Assembly: GCA_030697205.1 (NCBI GenBank)
Contig: JAUYQP010000047.1
Location: forward strand, 62,001 to 126,000
Source of the DNA: Mycobacteriales bacterium
Lineage (GTDB): Bacteria; Actinomycetota; Actinomycetes; Mycobacteriales; SCTD01
Direction of reading: 5' to 3'
Length of the DNA stretch: 64,000 nt
Positions 1 to 8,603 of the stretch are shown piece after piece. Position 1 is the first letter of the stretch. Each line of letters begins with the position of its first letter. Position numbers and translations under genes: made by a program. Below the pieces are notes generated by a model that was not told the origin of the DNA, did not search any database, and saw only the letters and a list, made by a program, of their open reading frames with translations.

Positions 1-2080
1 TCATGCCGTGCAGCAGAAGAGCGTGTGCCTCGCCGTTCCGGTCCTGCGCGGCAACGGCGAGGCGGTGCGCCAGCACAGCTGCCTTACGCGCCGCCAAGTG
101 CTGCCCCACCAGCTCGTGCACCTCCGCGAGAAGCAGCTGTGTGTCCAGCTGCTCCAGGTCGCAGGCGGCGTACTGCTCGAAGAGGGCTGTCACGCGCGCG
201 AGAACCGCGAGGCTCGCCGCGGGGTTCTCCTGCACGAGCCCGTGCGCATGCGCGAGCAGCGCCATCTGGGTATCGCGGGCCAGTGAGCAGTCTGGTGCGG
301 AGAGTCCTTGGCTGAGATCCAGAGCGGCCTCCAGGTGGGCCGCCCGGGCAGCAAGCGCCCCCGAGGGGAGCCGCACGGAGTACCAGTCAGCTGCCGCTCG
401 GTGCTGGTCCACGCGGCGCGCACGGGTCAGGCTCTCGTAGGCGACGTCGCGGACGAGCGCGTGGCGGAAGCGGAGCCGCGGACCAGCGGCCGACGCCTCC
501 CACTGCAGGAGACCGCGGGCGACGAGCCCGTCCGCCACGTCGGCGATGTCGCTCCTGCACAGGTGACGCAACAGATCGGGGACGACGGCCTCGCCGCTGA
601 TCGACGCAGCGGCGAGGACGTCCCGCTCGATCCCGTCGAGGAGGTCAAGGCGTCCCGTGACGAAGAGCCTCATCACGGTGGGCACCCGTCGCAGGCCTTC
701 GGGGTGCGCGATGACGGCACGCCCGCCGTCCATCTCGACGGTGCGCTCCTCGAGGAGGAGGCGCGCGCACTGCTCGAGGTAGAGCGGGACACCCCCGGCC
801 CGCGCTGTGAGGAAGTCGATGAGCTCCGGGGGAGCTCCGGGCAGCAGCTGGTCGACCACGAGCCGGCTGTCCTCGGCGGTGAGCGGCTCGACGTCGAGGT
901 CTGGGCACGCAAGGGCGGGCGTCCCGTCGCGGCGGCTGGTCGCGACGACCGACAGGCCGTCGAGCGCCAGCAGCGAGGACAGCAGGCGAAGCTCGACCGG
1001 CGTCGCCCAGTGCACGTCGTCGATGACGACGACGAGCTCGTCGCGGTGCTGGGCGAGGACGTTGACGAGCGCGGCTACCTGGTCCTCGACCCGATCGGGC
1101 TCTGCGCTGTCGACCGGCTCACCGCGCAGGCGACGCAGCCGGCGCTGTGCCGCCTCCGGCAGTCCTGCGAGCCACTCGGCCGGAACCGCGCAGGCGAGCT
1201 CGGCAACGGCAGCGACCTGCGCCTCAGCCCGGAACGACGGGCAGGCTGCAGTCAGGACACGGAGCCCCGCGACGTCCTGGCGACGCGCCGCCCACTCTCG
1301 GGCCACCCTGGTCTTGCCGACCCCCGGCTCGCCCACGAGAAGCACGCGCCCCGCCACGCGGTCCATGGCCCGCAGCACGTCGTCGCGACCGAGGAGCCTC
1401 GTGGTCGACGGCGTGCGCCGCGCATCGGGGACAGCGCCTTCGCGCCACAGCAGCCGACGGGCGAGGACGGGCAGATCACGACCCCGCACCTCGATCCGGT
1501 GCTCGTCGGACCAGCGCAGGCTGGCGGACACCGCCGTCAGCAGGGCCGACGCGACGAGCACTTCGTCGGGACCCGCAACGGCGCACAGCCGACTGCCGAC
1601 GTTGACGGCGTCGCCGGACACCGAGAACCCATCCGTCTCCCACGAAGGGGCAACGAGGACCTCCCCGAGGTTGACCCCGATGCGCAACGACGGGAGCTCG
1701 GGACCGTAGGCCGCGCGCCGGTCAGCGACGATCGACTGCATCGCGACCGCGGCGGACAGCGCCCGGAAGGCGATGTCCTCGCTGTCACGCAGTGCTCCGA
1801 AGACGGCCATGAGACCGTCCCCCTCGATCGCGGGCACCGAGCCCCCCAGATCCGTGCAGGCGCGCCGCAGCCCGTTCATGAGCGGGCGAATCAGCAGGTG
1901 CACGTCCTCGGGGTCCAGGGACGCCGCCAGGTGGGTGTAGCCCGCGAGGTCGGCGAACACCACGGCAACGACACGTCGCTGAGGTTCGAAGGACGCGGTC
2001 CCGCACTCGGCACACGGACCCTGCGGTGCCTGCGGAGCACCACACGCCGCGCACACGCGCGCGGCGCTCGCCCGAGTCAT
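1..2080 (-). CDS. Adenylate/guanylate cyclase-domain protein with AAA ATPase module (3' end beyond window)
   Basis: The first 693 codons are visible; the gene runs off the left edge. Order of parts: a zinc ribbon (Cys10, 13, 23, 26), a class III nucleotide cyclase domain at about 35-200, and an AAA/NB-ARC-like ATPase with Walker A GEPGVGKT at 250-257 and a Walker B near VVVIDDVHW. A helical repeat-rich region follows. Large actinobacterial signal-transduction ATPases share this order. The two metal-binding Asp are present (FADLAGYT, EGDG), and GDAVNVGSRL matches the transition-state loop. The Lys that selects adenine, four residues before the second Asp, is Ala84, so cyclase activity is doubtful and the domain may only bind nucleotide. 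The ATG lies 3 bp after the upstream gene's stop, so the two are probably cotranscribed. Confidence 0.85.
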   Translation of the reverse strand, partial: MTRASAARVCAACGAPQAPQGPCAECGTASFEPQRRVVAVVFADLAGYTHLAASLDPEDVHLLIRPLMNGLRRACTDLGGSVPAIEGDGLMAVFGALRDSEDIAFRALSAAVAMQSIVADRRAAYGPELPSLRIGVNLGEVLVAPSWETDGFSVSGDAVNVGSRLCAVAGPDEVLVASALLTAVSASLRWSDEHRIEVRGRDLPVLARRLLWREGAVPDARRTPSTTRLLGRDDVLRAMDRVAGRVLLVGEPGVGKTRVAREWAARRQDVAGLRVLTAACPSFRAEAQVAAVAELACAVPAEWLAGLPEAAQRRLRRLRGEPVDSAEPDRVEDQVAALVNVLAQHRDELVVVIDDVHWATPVELRLLSSLLALDGLSVVATSRRDGTPALACPDLDVEPLTAEDSRLVVDQLLPGAPPELIDFLTARAGGVPLYLEQCARLLLEERTVEMDGGRAVIAHPEGLRRVPTVMRLFVTGRLDLLDGIERDVLAAASISGEAVVPDLLRHLCRSDIADVADGLVARGLLQWEASAAGPRLRFRHALVRDVAYESLTRARRVDQHRAAADWYSVRLPSGALAARAAHLEAALDLSQGLSAPDCSLARDTQMALLAHAHGLVQENPAASLAVLARVTALFEQYAACDLEQLDTQLLLAEVHELVGQHLAARKAAVLAHRLAVAAQDRNGEAHALLLHGM

Positions 2081-2083
2081 GAC

Positions 2084-2668
2084 TCAGTCCGCGTGGACCG
2101 CTCGGCCGGCGCCGAAGCCCCGGGTGCGTCGCGGGCTGGCGTAGAGCACCCGCGCTGTGGCGACCGACGGGTGGTCGGTGACGGCGACCAGCTGGCGGTG
2201 CAGCGACTCGGAGTCGCCGGCGACGACCTCCACGACCGCGTCGACCCCCGCGGTGCCGAACGTGAGCGCGGCCAGCGTCTGCGTCCCGCCGAGCTCCTCG
2301 GCGGCACCGAGCTCCTCTGCCCAGGCGCTGAGCCGTCCGCGCAGCAGCGTCAGGAGCACGAAGGCCACCTCCACGTCCGGCGGCACGTAGCTGGGAACAC
2401 CGCGGATCGGCACCATCCGCACGAGTTCGCACGGCACGGTGTCCGGGTCAGGGCAGATGAGCGCGTAGGCAGCCTCGACGGTCTCCTCGGGAGTCCCGGC
2501 CGTGTCGTCCGGTGCAGCCACCGACGAGTAGGTCCCGAAGCCGACGCGGAAGGGCCCGTTGATGGGGTTCACGGCCGCCCGCAGGACGCCGCGATCCACG
2601 AGGTCGAGCCAGTCCTCACCGCTGATCGACCGTCGGTCCTTGAGGAACATGACGTGCAGCTCGGACAC
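2084..2668 (-). CDS. Conserved-looking protein of unknown function, cotranscribed with the cyclase/ATPase
   Basis: The product is 194 aa, soluble, acidic, and has no motif I recognise. The GTG at 2668 is chosen because AGGGGGG lies about 7 nt upstream; a longer frame to 2794 lacks a ribosome site and would overlap the divergent gene. It ends 3 bp before the start of the cyclase/ATPase gene, so the two are likely translated as a pair. It may be a partner or sensor of that protein, but this is inference from position only. Confidence 0.6.
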   Translation of the reverse strand: MSELHVMFLKDRRSISGEDWLDLVDRGVLRAAVNPINGPFRVGFGTYSSVAAPDDTAGTPEETVEAAYALICPDPDTVPCELVRMVPIRGVPSYVPPDVEVAFVLLTLLRGRLSAWAEELGAAEELGGTQTLAALTFGTAGVDAVVEVVAGDSESLHRQLVAVTDHPSVATARVLYASPRRTRGFGAGRAVHAD

Positions 2669-2805
2669 CCGAACCCCCCTTGTCTGCGCGACCCCCTGCC
2701 GCGCGAGGCGCACGCTATCGCCTGTTCTGTCCCCCGTCGTGTCGCTTGCATGACACCCGCGCGCCCGCCAGGCTGCAGCCCCCACCCACGACATCAGGAG
2801 TGCCC

Positions 2806-3102
2806 GTGCTGCTCGTCACCGCCCGCATCACCACCACGCCCGGCGCCGCCGACACGCTGCTGCCCGCTGCGAAGGAGATGGTCGAGGCGACCCGCCAGGA
2901 GGACGGCTGCCTGTCCTACGAGCTGCTCGCGTCGACCGAGGCGCCCGACACCTACCTGATGCTCGAGACCTGGCGCGACCGCGCGGCGCTCGACGCCCAC
3001 ATGGCCGCACCGGCCATGGCCGCCTTCGGAGCGGCAGCGGGCGCGCACCTCACCGGCGTGGACATCACGCTGCACGAGGTCTCGAGCAGCGGCCCGATGT
3101 AG
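2806..3102 (+). CDS. Antibiotic biosynthesis monooxygenase (ABM) family protein
   Basis: The product is 98 aa, the normal length for a single ABM ferredoxin-like domain. Typical features are the opening strand VLLVTARI, the DGCLSYEL loop, and LMLETWRD followed by an aromatic-poor helix with DAHMAAP. The family includes cofactor-free oxygenases of quinol-like substrates and YgiN-type quinone oxidoreductases; the substrate cannot be told. The GTG at 2806 has AGGAG five bases upstream. It is divergent from the hypothetical gene ending at 2084, and the roughly 140 bp between must hold both promoters. Confidence 0.8.
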   Translation: MLLVTARITTTPGAADTLLPAAKEMVEATRQEDGCLSYELLASTEAPDTYLMLETWRDRAALDAHMAAPAMAAFGAAAGAHLTGVDITLHEVSSSGPM

Positions 3103-3109
3103 CAGCCGG

Positions 3110-3460
3110 TCAGCGGTCCCCGTCGACGAGGAAACCGCGGACGGTCTCCTTGCGCGCCTCGACGCAGGCCTCCAGCGCGGCCTCCTGCCGCGGGGTGGCG
3201 CCGGTGATGACGAAACGCACCGGGAAGCGGCGCTGGATGTCCGGGTCGGGGTTGCCGCGGTCGGCGACGGCCTCGACCCCGGGCAGCCCGCCGCAGTCGG
3301 CGCGCAGCTGGTCGCGGTCGGTCTGCGTGACGCCCTGCTTCATCGTCACGACCAACACCCGGTCGCGGCCCTCCACGAAGTAGGCGAAGACCCCCGCCAT
3401 CACGATGCTGCCCGTCATGAGCGTTCCGCCGACGACGAGCAGGACCTTGTTGCTGTTCAC
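3110..3460 (-). CDS. Small membrane-anchored protein of unknown function
   Basis: The product is 116 aa with one hydrophobic segment at about residues 5-27, then a charged domain with two Cys (ADCGG and LEACVEA) that could form an extracytoplasmic disulfide. GTG 3460 is preferred over GTG 3481 because a -10-like GATGAT sits 6 nt before it. It is convergent with the monooxygenase (7 bp apart) and divergent from the PH-domain pair. I do not recognise the family. Confidence 0.5.
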   Translation of the reverse strand: MNSNKVLLVVGGTLMTGSIVMAGVFAYFVEGRDRVLVVTMKQGVTQTDRDQLRADCGGLPGVEAVADRGNPDPDIQRRFPVRFVITGATPRQEAALEACVEARKETVRGFLVDGDR

Positions 3461-3500
3461 CCCACCATCATCGGTCACCACCCCGGGTAGCGTCGCGCCG

Positions 3501-3977
3501 GTGGAGCTGATCGCCGGGGACTGGCGCCGTCCCGACCCCGCACTGCGCCGGCTGCGTCGCCTGGAGTGCGTCCTGCTGCTGGGCCTGCCAGGACTGCTGA
3601 CCTGCCTGGTCCTGACCGCCGCCGCCGGCCCGCCGGAGGGCGTCGCGGCGCTGCTCGTCGTCGGCCTCGCGGTCGCTCTCGCGGTCGGCGCCTCCGACCG
3701 CCGCGTGGCGGCGTGGGGCTACGCCGAGCGCGAGGACGACCTGCTCCTACGCCGAGGCGTGCTCGTGCGCCGGACGACCGTCGTGCCCTACGGCCGGATG
3801 CAGTACGTCGACGTCGTCGCCGGGCCGCTCGACCGGCGCTACGGGATCTCCACCGTCGTCCTGCACACCGCCGCGGCCGCCACCGACGCCGCCATCCCCG
3901 GGTTGCAGACCGCCGAGGCGGAGCGGCTGCGCGACCGGCTCGCCGCCCTGGGCGAGGCCCGCGCCGCCGGTGTCTGA
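3501..3977 (+). CDS. Bacterial PH (bPH2) domain membrane protein, YdbS-like
   Basis: The product is 158 aa. Two adjacent hydrophobic segments (about residues 20-60) are followed by one bPH2 domain, with the hallmark region around ERLRRGVL-type residues (DDLLLRRGVLVRRTTVVPYG) and MQYVDV. YdbS proteins pair with YdbT, as here. The GTG at 3501 is fixed by a TAGCGT hexamer at 3488-3493, seven bases upstream, which implies a leaderless message. It overlaps the next gene by 8 bp. In Bacillus the YdbS/YdbT pair is linked to resistance to lantibiotic-type peptides; a role here is inference. Confidence 0.8.
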   Translation: MELIAGDWRRPDPALRRLRRLECVLLLGLPGLLTCLVLTAAAGPPEGVAALLVVGLAVALAVGASDRRVAAWGYAEREDDLLLRRGVLVRRTTVVPYGRMQYVDVVAGPLDRRYGISTVVLHTAAAATDAAIPGLQTAEAERLRDRLAALGEARAAGV

Positions 3978-5241
3978 CTGGTCGCGGCTGCACCCGCTCA
4001 CGCCGCTGCTGCGCGGCGGCCGCTACCTGCTCGCGCTGATCGCCGTCGTCGGTCAGCAGGGCCTGCGCAGCGCCGACGGCCGCTTCATCGCGGTGGCTGC
4101 TGGGGTTGGGACTCCGCTCGCGCTGCTGGCGGGCTACCTCTCCTGGCGGACCACCCGCTACCGCGTCGAGGGCTCCGAGCTGCACATCACCAGCGGCGTC
4201 CTGCAGAAGCGCGACCGGCGCGTGCCGCTCCCCCGCGTCCAGAGCATCGACGTCGTACGCCCCCTCGTCGGTCGGGTCCTCGGTCTCGCTGAGCTGCGGC
4301 TCGAGGTCGTCGGCGGGGGTGACACCGAGGCCCGGCTGTCCTACCTCACCGACGACCAGGCCGTGGCCCTGCGCGGCTCGCTGCTGGCGCTGGTGTCGGG
4401 CACGCCCGAGGCGGACGAGCAGCCGACCGAGCACGTGCTCGTCGAGGTGCCGACCGAGGCGCTGGTCGGCTCGGTGCTGCGAAGCCCCGCGACCGTGCTG
4501 CTCGTGTCCCTGCCGGTGATCGCGGCGCTCACCGCGCTGGTCGACGTGCGGGCCGCCGGCACCGTCCTGCTCGGTCTGCTGCCCGCGCTCCTCGGCACCG
4601 GCAGCCTCGCGGTGCGCCGGCTGCTGCTGGAGTACGGCTTCTCCGTCGCCGAGGTGCCCGGTGGGCTGCGGCTGCGCCACGGGCTGCTCGACAAGCGGAC
4701 GCAGACCATCCCCACCGGCCGGGTCCAGACCGTGCGGGTGCGCGAGCCGCTGCTGTGGCGGCGCAAGGGGTGGGTGCGCGTCGAGGTCGACGTCGCGGGC
4801 TACGCCGGCGGCCGTGGCGAAGAGCAGGCGCAGACCTCCGCGCTGCTGCCCGTCGCTCCCCGCGAGCTGGCGCTGGCCCTCGTCGAGCGGGTGCTGGGCG
4901 GCCCGCTGCCCAAGGCGTTACTGCCCGCACCTCCCAGCGCCCGGTGGCGCGCGCCGCTGTCGGCCCGAAGGCTGCGTATCGGCTCCGACCGGCGCCTGGT
5001 CGTCTCGCGCTACGGCATCCTCACGTCGACGACCGACGTCGTACCCCTGTCCAAGGTCCAGAGCCTGCGACTGTCGAGCGGCCCGTGGCAGCGCCGGCTC
5101 GGGCTCGCCTCGGTGCACGTGGACAGCGCCGGGCGCAGCCTGCGCGAGGCGGTGCTCCAGCACCGCGGCGCCGGTGAGGCCGACGAGCTCATCACCGTCC
5201 TCACCGCCCGTGCCCGCGCCGCCCGCCAGCCGACAGGCTGA
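3970..5241 (+). CDS. Bacterial PH (bPH2) domain membrane protein, YdbT-like
   Basis: The product is 423 aa with repeated units of two transmembrane segments and one bPH2 domain. PH cores lie near residues 70-140, 225-300 and 350-410; each begins with a GVLxKR/HGLLDKR/YGILTSTT-type strand and a VxSIDV, VQTVRV or VQSLRL strand. This is the usual three-domain YdbT plan. It starts with GTG inside the end of the YdbS gene (8-bp overlap), so the two are translationally coupled and probably form one membrane complex. An 8-bp-stem hairpin overlaps its stop codon. Confidence 0.82.
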   Translation: MSDWSRLHPLTPLLRGGRYLLALIAVVGQQGLRSADGRFIAVAAGVGTPLALLAGYLSWRTTRYRVEGSELHITSGVLQKRDRRVPLPRVQSIDVVRPLVGRVLGLAELRLEVVGGGDTEARLSYLTDDQAVALRGSLLALVSGTPEADEQPTEHVLVEVPTEALVGSVLRSPATVLLVSLPVIAALTALVDVRAAGTVLLGLLPALLGTGSLAVRRLLLEYGFSVAEVPGGLRLRHGLLDKRTQTIPTGRVQTVRVREPLLWRRKGWVRVEVDVAGYAGGRGEEQAQTSALLPVAPRELALALVERVLGGPLPKALLPAPPSARWRAPLSARRLRIGSDRRLVVSRYGILTSTTDVVPLSKVQSLRLSSGPWQRRLGLASVHVDSAGRSLREAVLQHRGAGEADELITVLTARARAARQPTG

Positions 5242-5251
5242 CGCCTGTCGG
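5230..5251 (+). terminator. Hairpin over the ydbT-like stop codon
   Basis: CCGACAGG (5230-5237) pairs perfectly with CCTGTCGG (5244-5251) across a 6-nt loop that contains the TGA stop. There is no T-tract, as is common for actinobacterial terminators. The next promoter (TAGCGT at 5265) follows 13 bp later, which fits a boundary between operons. Confidence 0.55.
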
Positions 5252-5276
5252 GACCCCGCGGCGATAGCGTCGTTCG

Positions 5277-5567
5277 GTGACCGTGCGCGCTGTCCCGTTC
5301 GACGAAGGGCATCGCGTCGACGCCCTCACGCTGTCGTTGGAGATCGGGGCGCAGGCACTAGACCCGGCAGTCTTCGAGCACGCACTCGGTGCTCTGGGCG
5401 TCGCCCCCGCGGAGGCGTTGATGGTCGGCGACCGGTCCCGGCCCGACGGAGGTGCCGTCGAGTCAGGAGTCATGACGTTGCTGCTGCCGCCGCTGCGCCA
5501 CCCTGCGGATGAGCGCCTGCACCACGTGCTCGCGCTCTGCACCTCGCACGGAGCAGGCTCGCCATGA
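5277..5567 (+). pseudogene. C-terminal fragment of a HAD-superfamily hydrolase
   Basis: The product is 96 aa. The only recognisable part is the last third of a HAD phosphatase: ALGALGVAPAEALMVGD, then a SRPDGGA stretch (motif IV, here DR rather than DD/GD-xxxD). Motif I (DxDxT) and the core Rossmann domain are missing; a complete family member has about 220 aa. A good leaderless-type promoter remains (TAGCGT at 5265-5270, then 6 nt, then GTG 5277), and the frame ends in an ATGA overlap with the next HAD gene. It is probably a decayed first gene whose promoter still drives the operon. A catalytically dead accessory protein cannot be excluded. Confidence 0.6.
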
Positions 5568-6334
5568 AGCGGGCCGTCGTCTTCGACTTCTTCGGCACGC
5601 TCACCGATCCAGGCAACGAGCACAGGCGACGAGCGGTGTACGACGCCACAGCGGCCGTCCTCGGGATCGCGCCAGACCAGTTTTGGGCAGCCGTGACCGG
5701 CTCGTTCACCGAACGCGCCACGGGCGTGCTGGGCGGCACGCCATCGACGCTTCGGGAGTTGGCAGCGCGGTGCGGCACCACTCCGAGCGCGCTCGTGCTC
5801 GACGAGGCTGTCACCACTCACAGGGCCGGTGCCACCGTGCTGCACGAGCCTCGACCAGGCGCCCTTGACGTCCTCACGACGCTGCGAGCACACGGGCTGC
5901 GAATCGGTGTGCTCAGCGACTGCAGTAGCGAGCTCTGCGAGGCCTGGGACGAGCTGCCCTACGCCGGCCTTGTCGACGCGGCGGTCCTGTCGTGGCGGGT
6001 CGGCTACCGCAAGCCGGACCCACGCGGCTATCGGGCAGCGGCGGACGCGCTACGCGTCGCACCGGAGGAGTGCTGGTTCGTCGGCGACGGCGGCAGCCGC
6101 GAGCTCCAGGGCGCGGCCGCGGCAGGCATGACACCCGTCCTCGTCGCCAACACCGCCTACCCGGACCACGCTTCCTTTCGCGACGACCCCGACGCCTTCG
6201 TTCCCGACCACGTCGTGGACGACCTCGATGCTGTTCGTGGTCTCGTCGACTGGCCGAGCCAGACGGCCGCCGACGAAGGAGACCTGGAGCGTCGCCCGCC
6301 CCACGCACACACCTGGCGTCGACGAACCACATGA
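5564..6334 (+). CDS. HAD-family hydrolase (haloacid dehalogenase-like phosphatase)
   Basis: The product is 256 aa with all four HAD motifs. Motif I is VFDFFGTLTD near residue 6 (the first Asp is the nucleophile). Motif II is GVLSDCSSE, motif III the Lys of GYRKPDP, and motif IV FVGDGGSRE. DFFGT instead of DxDGT places Phe-Phe at the second catalytic position, so the general acid Asp is replaced by Phe; this is also seen in some dehalogenase-type members. The substrate is unknown. ATG overlaps the previous stop (ATGA), and its own stop overlaps the GNAT start in the same way, giving a tight three-cistron operon. Confidence 0.85.
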   Translation: MKRAVVFDFFGTLTDPGNEHRRRAVYDATAAVLGIAPDQFWAAVTGSFTERATGVLGGTPSTLRELAARCGTTPSALVLDEAVTTHRAGATVLHEPRPGALDVLTTLRAHGLRIGVLSDCSSELCEAWDELPYAGLVDAAVLSWRVGYRKPDPRGYRAAADALRVAPEECWFVGDGGSRELQGAAAAGMTPVLVANTAYPDHASFRDDPDAFVPDHVVDDLDAVRGLVDWPSQTAADEGDLERRPPHAHTWRRRTT

Positions 6335-6837
6335 CTGACAGACCGCAGGTGCGCATCCGGGTGGCCGGACCCGAGGACCTTCCAACACTGGCCCACTTGC
6401 TCTGGCTGCACGCTGCTCCTGATGAGCAAGCGATGCAGTCCCCCGACTCCTTCGCAGAAGAGGTCGTCGAGTGGTGGGGCCGCCATCAGTCCACCCACAA
6501 GGGGTTCCTCGCGCGATCGGGAGACGCGGCCGACGTCGGCATGGCGTGGTCGGCACTCTTGCCACGTACACCACGGCCCGGCAGTGTCGAGCGCTGGTCG
6601 GCCGAGATCCAGAGCGTCTTCGTGCTCTCGGAGTACCGGGGTACTGGGATCGGTTCGGCGCTCGTGCGGGCAGCAGCAGAGCATGCCGAGCTTGCTGGTG
6701 CCGCCCGGGTGACGGTCCACTCGGGCCGCAAAGCTGTCCCGGTCTACGAAAGGCTCGGGTTCACCTCCTCGCCGCAGCTCATGGACCGTATGCGGCAGGA
6801 GCGCCTCCGCACCGCGCATGATGATGCGAGCGGCTGA
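6331..6837 (+). CDS. GNAT-family N-acetyltransferase
   Basis: The product is 168 aa, typical of a single GNAT fold. The acetyl-CoA pyrophosphate loop reads EYRGTGIGSALV (R/Q-x-x-G-x-G/A), preceded by the beta-4 strand IQSVFVLS and followed by the late motif AVPVYERLGF. This class acetylates small amines or protein N-termini; no substrate can be assigned. It is translated by ATGA coupling from the HAD gene. A hairpin with a short T-run at 6876-6896 probably ends the operon. Confidence 0.85.
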   Translation: MTDRPQVRIRVAGPEDLPTLAHLLWLHAAPDEQAMQSPDSFAEEVVEWWGRHQSTHKGFLARSGDAADVGMAWSALLPRTPRPGSVERWSAEIQSVFVLSEYRGTGIGSALVRAAAEHAELAGAARVTVHSGRKAVPVYERLGFTSSPQLMDRMRQERLRTAHDDASG

Positions 6838-6875
6838 AATGGAACTGGAGTCTGGGGTAGCCGGGAGGCACATCC

Positions 6876-6896
6876 GGAAGCCCTGATGGCTTTTCT
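6876..6896 (+). terminator. Probable intrinsic terminator of the HAD-GNAT operon
   Basis: AAGCC (6878-6882) and GGCTT (6888-6892) form a stem with a CTGAT loop, extended by G-T pairs and followed by TTCT. It lies 40 bp after the GNAT stop. This is one of the few T-tailed hairpins in the window. Confidence 0.5.
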
Positions 6897-6945
6897 GGGC
6901 CTCATCGCCATCGGCGACACGACCCAGAATAGTTGTGCACACCCC

Positions 6946-6973
6946 TTGCGATCCGGAGGATCCGGGTTACTAT
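6946..6973 (+). promoter_or_regulatory. Candidate sigma-A-type promoter for the DUF222/HNH gene
   Basis: TTGCGA (6946-6951) and TACTAT (6968-6973) are separated by 16 bp. The stretch is AT-rich compared with its surroundings. It lies about 30 bp before the likely GTG start. Confidence 0.45.
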
Positions 6974-7004
6974 TAGCACAGTTGTTCGGACGGCTGGTGC
7001 GGGG

Positions 7005-8540
7005 GTGGTCACGGTGGTGCAGGCGACGGCGGGGGTCCCGGCTGACGCACGCGTGTCCGCTGCCCGAGTTGCTCTGCAGGCCGCTGTCTCGCCTTCCTCT
7101 GACGGGCTCACGGCTGCGGCGGATGTGCACGAGCTGCTTGCGATGCAGGCCGAGCTCGCCGCGGCCCTCGCTGCGCGGCTGCAGGTCGTGGATGCCACGC
7201 AGAACTGGCAGCAGACCGGGTCGCGGGCGCAGTGGGCGTGGCTCGCCCGTCACAGCGCGACGGAGACCTCTGCACCGATGAGCCCTTCGGAGGCTCGCCG
7301 GTGGGCGAAGCTCGCCCGTGGCCTGCGGCAACGACCGGTGGTGGAGCGGCTGCTCCGGTCGGCCCGGATCACCGCCGCGCATGCCTCGGTGCTGCTGACG
7401 CAGCTCGACGTGCTCGACAAGCGGGTCATCGGAAGCCCGTTGAACACCCCGGAGTGGTTGGCGGGGCAGGAGCAGGCGTTCTGCGACCTCGCGGAGCTCA
7501 CCGACCCCCTCGTGCTCCAGCGGGAGCTCGGCAAGCGCCTGCGGGCTCTCGCCCCCGAGCCGGCCGCGGAGGAGGACCGCGACAAGGTCACCGAACGCTA
7601 GGCGTCCCTGTCCGAAGGGTTCGCCGGCATGTGGAACCTCATCGGGACCCTCGACCCGCACAGCGGACAGATCCTCAAGGCCGCGATGAGCGCGTGGCGC
7701 CGCAACGACCAGACCGCAGGCGACACCCGTAACCCGGCGCAGCGGGATGTCGACGCGCTCGTCGGGATCGCCAGCGCGTGGATGTCGCGGACCGAGACCG
7801 TCACGCGAGGTCGTGGCGTCCAGCTCGTCGTCACGGTCCCCGAAGCCCGGCTCGCCGCCCATCAGAGCCAGCGTGACCTCTACGGGGTCCCGGTGACGTG
7901 CCCGGACAGCGGAGCCCGGCTGCCTGATCCGAGGGCCGAGCCGTTGTTCACCCGTGACGGGCAGCTTCTCCCGCACACCGACACCACCGGAGCGGACGCG
8001 ACCCTGCCCCCGGAGCTGCTCGGAGACCCCGTCCCACCCGCGACCTACCTCGACGGCAGCGCGGTCGCGGAGTCGGCGCTGGAGATGCTGCTGTGCAACG
8101 CGACCCTCACCCGGGTCGTGCTCGACCAGGACAGCGCCGTGCTCGACGTCGGCCGGGGCAGCCGGGTCTTCACCCACCCCCAGTGGCTCGCGAGCATGAC
8201 CCAGTGGGACTGGCAGTGCGCGACCGACGGCTGCCAAGCCCCTGCTGACCGCCTCGAGCTGCATCACGCCCTGTGGTGGCGCGACGGCGGCACCACCGAC
8301 CTCGTCAACTGCGCACCGCTGTGCCACGGCACCAGCAGCTGCCACAGCCGCGTCCACGACGGCGCGACCCTGCGACTACGCGACGGCCGGCTCCTCGACC
8401 AACGCGGCTTCCGACCCGCTACCCCCGACAGCGAGCAGCCCTGGCCACCACCCCTCACAGCACGACCAGCACAGCAGCCCCGCAGCGCGGCAGCAGCCAC
8501 CCACCGCCTGCACACCATCCTCGGCACCGCCGCTGCCTGA
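7005..8540 (+). pseudogene. DUF222 / HNH endonuclease (13E12-repeat family) interrupted by an in-frame amber codon
   Basis: One reading frame covers an N-terminal DUF222 region (about codons 1-198), a TAG at 7599-7601, and a C-terminal part with the HNH domain. The HNH has a Cys pair (CATDGC), LHHALWWRDGGTTD, then HSRVH. Sequence either side of the TAG reads as continuous family sequence: DKVTER before it, ASLSEGFAGMWNLIGTLDP after it. A single nonsense change therefore split the gene. ATG 7629 could restart the C-terminal half (303 aa), which keeps the whole HNH. These proteins are multicopy in actinobacteria and may act in mobile DNA or restriction; their role is unproven. The exact start is uncertain (GTG 7005, 7014 or 7017). 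Confidence 0.8.
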
Positions 8541-8603
8541 GCGGATCCCCCATTACAGGTCACGCTAGAGAAGCGAGCGCCCCCAACCCTGGAGTTGGCG
8601 GGG

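Noticed and set aside
308-2959. An 883-codon plus-strand frame opposite the cyclase/ATPase gene
   Set aside because: It mirrors the real minus-strand gene; its residues are Arg/Gly/Pro-rich with no motif, as expected for antisense frames in GC-rich DNA.
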